Shown: piece after piece, positions 60,716-64,000 of the stretch | Layout: each line of letters opens with the position of its first letter | Numbering within the stretch: position 1 is the stretch's first letter | Translations under genes and position numbers: made by a program | Notes under the pieces: generated by a model | Databases searched by the model: none | Told to the model about the DNA's origin: nothing | The model's input: the letters and a program-made list of their open reading frames with translations, nothing else | Assembly: GCF_009674685.1 (NCBI RefSeq) | Contig: NZ_WKJI01000004.1 | Span: 94,427 to 158,426 of the forward strand | DNA from: Pedobacter puniceum | Lineage (GTDB): Bacteria; Bacteroidota; Bacteroidia; Sphingobacteriales; Sphingobacteriaceae | Reading direction: 5' to 3' | Length of the DNA: 64,000 nucleotides

Positions 60716-62884
60716 ATGAAAAAAATTAGATTTTTTGCAATTCTGTCACTTTCGTTTTTATTACTTGTAGGTAATATAGCTAAAGCTGATGAGGGGATGT
60801 GGATCCCGATGCTGATTGGTAAAAACTACGATCAGATGAAAAAACAAGGTTTTAAATTAACTCCTGAAGACCTTTATAGTATTAATAAAGCAAGTTTAAA
60901 AGATGCAATTGTTTCTTTCGGTGGATTTTGTACCGGAGAAATTGTATCAAAAAACGGATTAATTTTTACAAATCACCATTGCGGTTATGATGCTATTGCT
61001 TCAAAATCTACACCACAAGATAATATTCTAGATAATGGTTTTTACGCAAAGAATTTTGGCGAAGAAAAACCAATTCCAGGTCTTTTTGTGAATTTTTTGG
61101 TAAAAATGGAAGATGTTACCCAAAAGGTAATGGATGCTACTCAAGGTCTTTCTGATAAAGAAAAGGCTGCTAAAATTTTAGAAGTAGGAAAAAGTTTAGC
61201 GGCAGAAGCTACAAAAGGAACTAATTATGAGGCTTTTGTAAGAGATTTCTATAAAGGCAATCAGTATTTTCTTTACATTTTTGAGAAATTTAATGATATC
61301 AGATTGGTTGGTACTCCGCCACAATCTATTGGTAAGTTTGGTGGTGATACTGATAACTGGGAATGGCCACGCCATACCGGAGATTTCTCTGTTTTTAGAG
61401 TTTATGCTAATAAAGACAATAAGCCAGCGGCATATGCTGCAGATAACAAACCATACGTTCCTAAGAAATACCTGCCAGTATCTATAAAAGGTATAGAAAA
61501 TGGTGATTTTGCTATGGTTTATGGTTTTCCAGGAAGAACAGATAGATTTTTAACTTCTCATGGTGTTAAGTTAGCAACCGAGTATGTGTCGCCAGAAATT
61601 GTTAAACTAAGAGATATCCGTTTAAAGGCTTGGAAAGAAGAAATGGATAAGGATGTAGCTTTCAGACTGAAAATTTCTTCTAAATATGCTAGCATTGCTA
61701 ATTATTGGAAATACTTTATTGGACAAACTGAGCAATTAAAAAGACTAAAGATTTACGACAAGAAGCAAGAAGAGGAAGCTAATTTTACTACTTGGGCAGC
61801 AAATACACCAGAATATGCTTCTTTAATGCAAAAATATAGCGATATCTATAAAGCTTATGAAGCTTACGCTATACATAGAACTTTTATCAATGAAGGTTTT
61901 ATGGCTTCAGAATGGGTTAAAATAGGGATGCAGCTAGGTCCAATTATTAACGCTTTAGAAAAAGCAAAAGATAATCCAGAAGCTTTAAAAAATATTAAGG
62001 CTAGGGTAGATGAAACAGTGGCCGCTTATGAAGCAGTTTATAACGAATCTGCAGATAAGAAGATATTTGCACAAATTCTAAATGCTTTTTATACAGATGT
62101 TCCTAAAAATCAACATCCACAATTTATCACGTTAATTGTAGAAAAATATTGGGATGGCTCACCAGAGGCTACATTTAAAAAGTTTACCAATGAAGTTTGG
62201 GAGAAATCTTTAATAGTAAAACCAGAAGCTTTAAGGGCCTTCTTAAATAATCCCGACTTAAAAGTTTTAGATAAAGATCCAGGATATCAATACGCTAAAA
62301 ATCTAGTTCCAGCAGAGTATGTGAAATCTAATTTTGGAAGCATCATTACAAATTTTGAAGAAAGTAAGGCTAAATTAGACCATTTATATCTTCAAGCTTT
62401 GCTAAAGAAAAATAGCGGAAAACTAATGTTTCCAGATGCAAACTCAACCATGAGAATTACTTATGGAAATGTTCAAAATTACTCTCCAAAAGATGGTATT
62501 TTATATCAAACCACAACTTCTATTGATGGTATGATGCAAAAGTATGTACCAGGTGATGATGAGTTTGATTTACCTCAGAATTTAATAGAAGCTTACAACG
62601 CAAAGAACTTTGGACGATACGGAAAGAACGGAACTTTAACAGTTGGTTTTATTAGTAATAACGATATTACAGGGGGTAATTCTGGCTCTCCAGTAATCAA
62701 TGGAAAAGGAGAACTTATCGGTTTAGCGTTTGATGGTAACTGGGAAGCTATGAGTGGCGATATTGCTTTTGATAAGAATTATAAACGTACTATAAACGTC
62801 GATGTTAGATTTGTTTTATGGTGTATTGATGTACTTGGAGGGGCAAAAAACATCATCGATGAATTAGATATTAGAACTAAATAA
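60716..62884 (+). CDS. S46 dipeptidyl-peptidase, DPP7 type
   Basis: S46 enzymes remove dipeptides from oligopeptide N-termini in the periplasm of asaccharolytic and other Bacteroidota. The protein has 722 residues with a signal peptide (1-24). The catalytic His lies in TNHHCGYDAI (His87/88) and the catalytic Ser in GGNSGSPV (Ser656). The residue 18 positions after that Ser is Gly674 in LAFDGNWEAM. In the family, Gly here marks DPP7 (hydrophobic P1), whereas Arg marks DPP11 (Asp/Glu). I therefore assign DPP7-like specificity. Confidence 0.93.
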   Translation: MKKIRFFAILSLSFLLLVGNIAKADEGMWIPMLIGKNYDQMKKQGFKLTPEDLYSINKASLKDAIVSFGGFCTGEIVSKNGLIFTNHHCGYDAIASKSTPQDNILDNGFYAKNFGEEKPIPGLFVNFLVKMEDVTQKVMDATQGLSDKEKAAKILEVGKSLAAEATKGTNYEAFVRDFYKGNQYFLYIFEKFNDIRLVGTPPQSIGKFGGDTDNWEWPRHTGDFSVFRVYANKDNKPAAYAADNKPYVPKKYLPVSIKGIENGDFAMVYGFPGRTDRFLTSHGVKLATEYVSPEIVKLRDIRLKAWKEEMDKDVAFRLKISSKYASIANYWKYFIGQTEQLKRLKIYDKKQEEEANFTTWAANTPEYASLMQKYSDIYKAYEAYAIHRTFINEGFMASEWVKIGMQLGPIINALEKAKDNPEALKNIKARVDETVAAYEAVYNESADKKIFAQILNAFYTDVPKNQHPQFITLIVEKYWDGSPEATFKKFTNEVWEKSLIVKPEALRAFLNNPDLKVLDKDPGYQYAKNLVPAEYVKSNFGSIITNFEESKAKLDHLYLQALLKKNSGKLMFPDANSTMRITYGNVQNYSPKDGILYQTTTSIDGMMQKYVPGDDEFDLPQNLIEAYNAKNFGRYGKNGTLTVGFISNNDITGGNSGSPVINGKGELIGLAFDGNWEAMSGDIAFDKNYKRTINVDVRFVLWCIDVLGGAKNIIDELDIRTK

Positions 62885-62901
62885 TAGAGCGCTCAGGTGA
62901 T

Positions 62902-62937
62902 AAAAAAGGGCTTTTGAAATCTCAAAAGCCCTTTTTT
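62902..62937. terminator. Bidirectional terminator hairpin
   Basis: Perfect 16-bp arms (62902-62917 and 62922-62937) enclose AATC, with A and T runs at the ends. It serves both the S46 gene and purM, which ends 16 bases away. Confidence 0.92.
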
Positions 62938-62952
62938 ATTTTTAAAATCTAT

Positions 62953-64000
62953 TTAGTTGTAGATAAATGTACCGTACTCACTTTTAACTGTTACTTGCTT
63001 CTTTTCGGCAGCTTCTACTCTTCCAATAATTTGTGCTTTAACACCAAAAGATGCTGATATTTCTATGATATCTTGAGCGATATTTTCATCTACATAAAGT
63101 TCCATACGATGTCCCATATTAAAAACTTTATACATTTCTTTCCAGTCTGTACCAGATTGTTCTTGAATTAATTCAAACAATATAGGGGTAGGGAACAAAT
63201 TATCTTTTACAATATGTAGATTCTCTATAAAATGAAGAACCTTCGTTTGTGCTCCTCCACTACAATGTACCATGCCGTTTATTTGATATCTATATTTATC
63301 TAATATTTGTTTGATGATAGGCGCATAAGTTCTGGTTGGAGATAAAACCAATTTTCCAGCTGTTAAAACGGTAGTATCATTAACTTTAATTTCATCGGTT
63401 AATTTCTTACTACCCGAGAATAATAAATCATAAGGAACTGCTGGGTCATAACTTTCTGGATATTTTTCAGCAATATATTTATGGAAAACATCATGTCTTG
63501 CGGATGTTAATCCATTAGAGCCCATTCCTCCGTTATAAAAGCTTTCGTAATTGGCTTGCCCGTCTGAAGCTAAACCAACTATTACATTTCCTGCTTTTAT
63601 AGTATGGTTAGAAATAACATCAGAACGTTTCATTCTACAAGTAACGGTTGAATCTACAATGATGGTTCTAACAATATCACCAACATCAGCTGTTTCTCCA
63701 CCAGTTGAGTAAATATTTACACCCATAGAGCGTAAATCAGCTAAGATTTCCTCGGTACCATTGATAATTTCGGCGATAACTTCACCTGGGATTAAATTTT
63801 TATTTCTTCCTATGGTTGATGATAATAGAATTTTATCAGTTGCGCCAACGCAAAGTAAATCATCTAAGTTCATGATGATAGCATCTTGTGCTATACCTTT
63901 CCAAACAGATAAATCTCCGGTTTCTTTCCAATAAATGTAAGCTAGAGAAGATTTTGTTCCGGCACCATCAGCATGCATAATATTGCAATAAGCATCGTCG
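62953..64000 (-). CDS. purM: Phosphoribosylformylglycinamidine cyclo-ligase, N-terminus cut by window edge
   Basis: PurM makes aminoimidazole ribonucleotide in purine synthesis. The open frame continues past an internal Met at 63978 to the right edge, where it reads DDAYCNIMHADGAGTKSSLAYIYW. That is the family-typical region (the HADGAGTK glycine-rich segment), so the true start lies beyond the window. About 349 residues are visible, and the complete Bacteroidota form is about 390. LPxxGG-like STGGETADVGD and SDGQANYESFYNGGMGSNGLT are also present. Confidence 0.93.
   Translation of the reverse strand, partial: DDAYCNIMHADGAGTKSSLAYIYWKETGDLSVWKGIAQDAIIMNLDDLLCVGATDKILLSSTIGRNKNLIPGEVIAEIINGTEEILADLRSMGVNIYSTGGETADVGDIVRTIIVDSTVTCRMKRSDVISNHTIKAGNVIVGLASDGQANYESFYNGGMGSNGLTSARHDVFHKYIAEKYPESYDPAVPYDLLFSGSKKLTDEIKVNDTTVLTAGKLVLSPTRTYAPIIKQILDKYRYQINGMVHCSGGAQTKVLHFIENLHIVKDNLFPTPILFELIQEQSGTDWKEMYKVFNMGHRMELYVDENIAQDIIEISASFGVKAQIIGRVEAAEKKQVTVKSEYGTFIYN

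Noticed and set aside
1-64000. tRNA, rRNA, CRISPR arrays, insertion sequences and prophage
   Set aside because: I found no cloverleaf-like intergenic sequence, spaced repeats, transposase or phage genes; all gaps are shorter than 300 bases.

Overview
The window reads as chromosomal DNA of a Bacteroidota species, most likely a Sphingobacteriaceae (Pedobacter-like) organism. I infer this from the low GC content, promoters of the Bacteroidota type (-7 box TAnnTTTG, sometimes with an upstream TTG or TTTG), a short primary sigma factor of 286 residues, many TonB-dependent receptors and lipoproteins, an Oar-like receptor, an S46 dipeptidyl-peptidase, a cargo protein with a type IX secretion (T9SS) C-terminal domain, and almost no Shine-Dalgarno sequences. 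The species call is inference; no rRNA or other taxonomic marker is present. I see no tRNA, rRNA, CRISPR array, insertion sequence or prophage. Coding density is high: no stretch over 300 bases lacks a gene. The longest gaps are 23421-23694, 51504-51740 and 55570-55780.

Layout. 1-8125 carries housekeeping genes (priA, pcm, smpB), an orphan polyprenyl sugar-phosphate transferase and unassigned envelope proteins. 8180-13508 is a tight minus-strand operon: a DtxR/MntR-type regulator, an Nramp transporter fused to a universal-stress domain, a TonB-dependent receptor with a CxxC pair in its plug, and a secreted thioredoxin-like protein. A perfect 24-bp palindrome lies over the operon promoter. 13659-23420 holds an Lrp/AsnC regulator, a MASE3 histidine kinase, ung, a TetA-type MFS exporter with GtrA, a LysM/udk operon, an NfeD-type membrane protease and dps. 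23695-27203 encodes two related secreted jelly-roll proteins that resemble PL7 alginate lyases, one of them apparently a T9SS cargo.

27276-38266 contains a FadL/OmpP1 porin, a Trp/Asn-rich lipoprotein, proS, a trans-sulfuration enzyme, and then a run of small co-directional envelope genes, several of them lipoproteins. 38330-46367 has a CDGSH protein and a ribosome hibernation factor separated by a long hairpin, a multi-PAS histidine kinase, a TauE/SafE permease, a DUF2130 protein with a nuclease-like core, a CinA-type amidase, and the mannonate pair (SDR oxidoreductase plus uxuA) for hexuronate breakdown. 46485-48727 is an ABC transporter plus DUF3299-like protein resembling the ZrgBCD zinc system. 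48728-64000 carries an AI-2E-type permease, rpoD, a metallophosphoesterase, an MBL hydrolase, lpdA, an Oar-like receptor, a DUF4394 lipoprotein, a DPP7-type peptidase and a truncated purM.

The most interesting points are the proposed manganese operon with its operator, the Zrg-like transporter, the jelly-roll pair that lacks the canonical PL7 histidine, the hpf/CDGSH hairpin, several leaderless or nearly leaderless promoters, and recurring low-complexity intergenic repeats.
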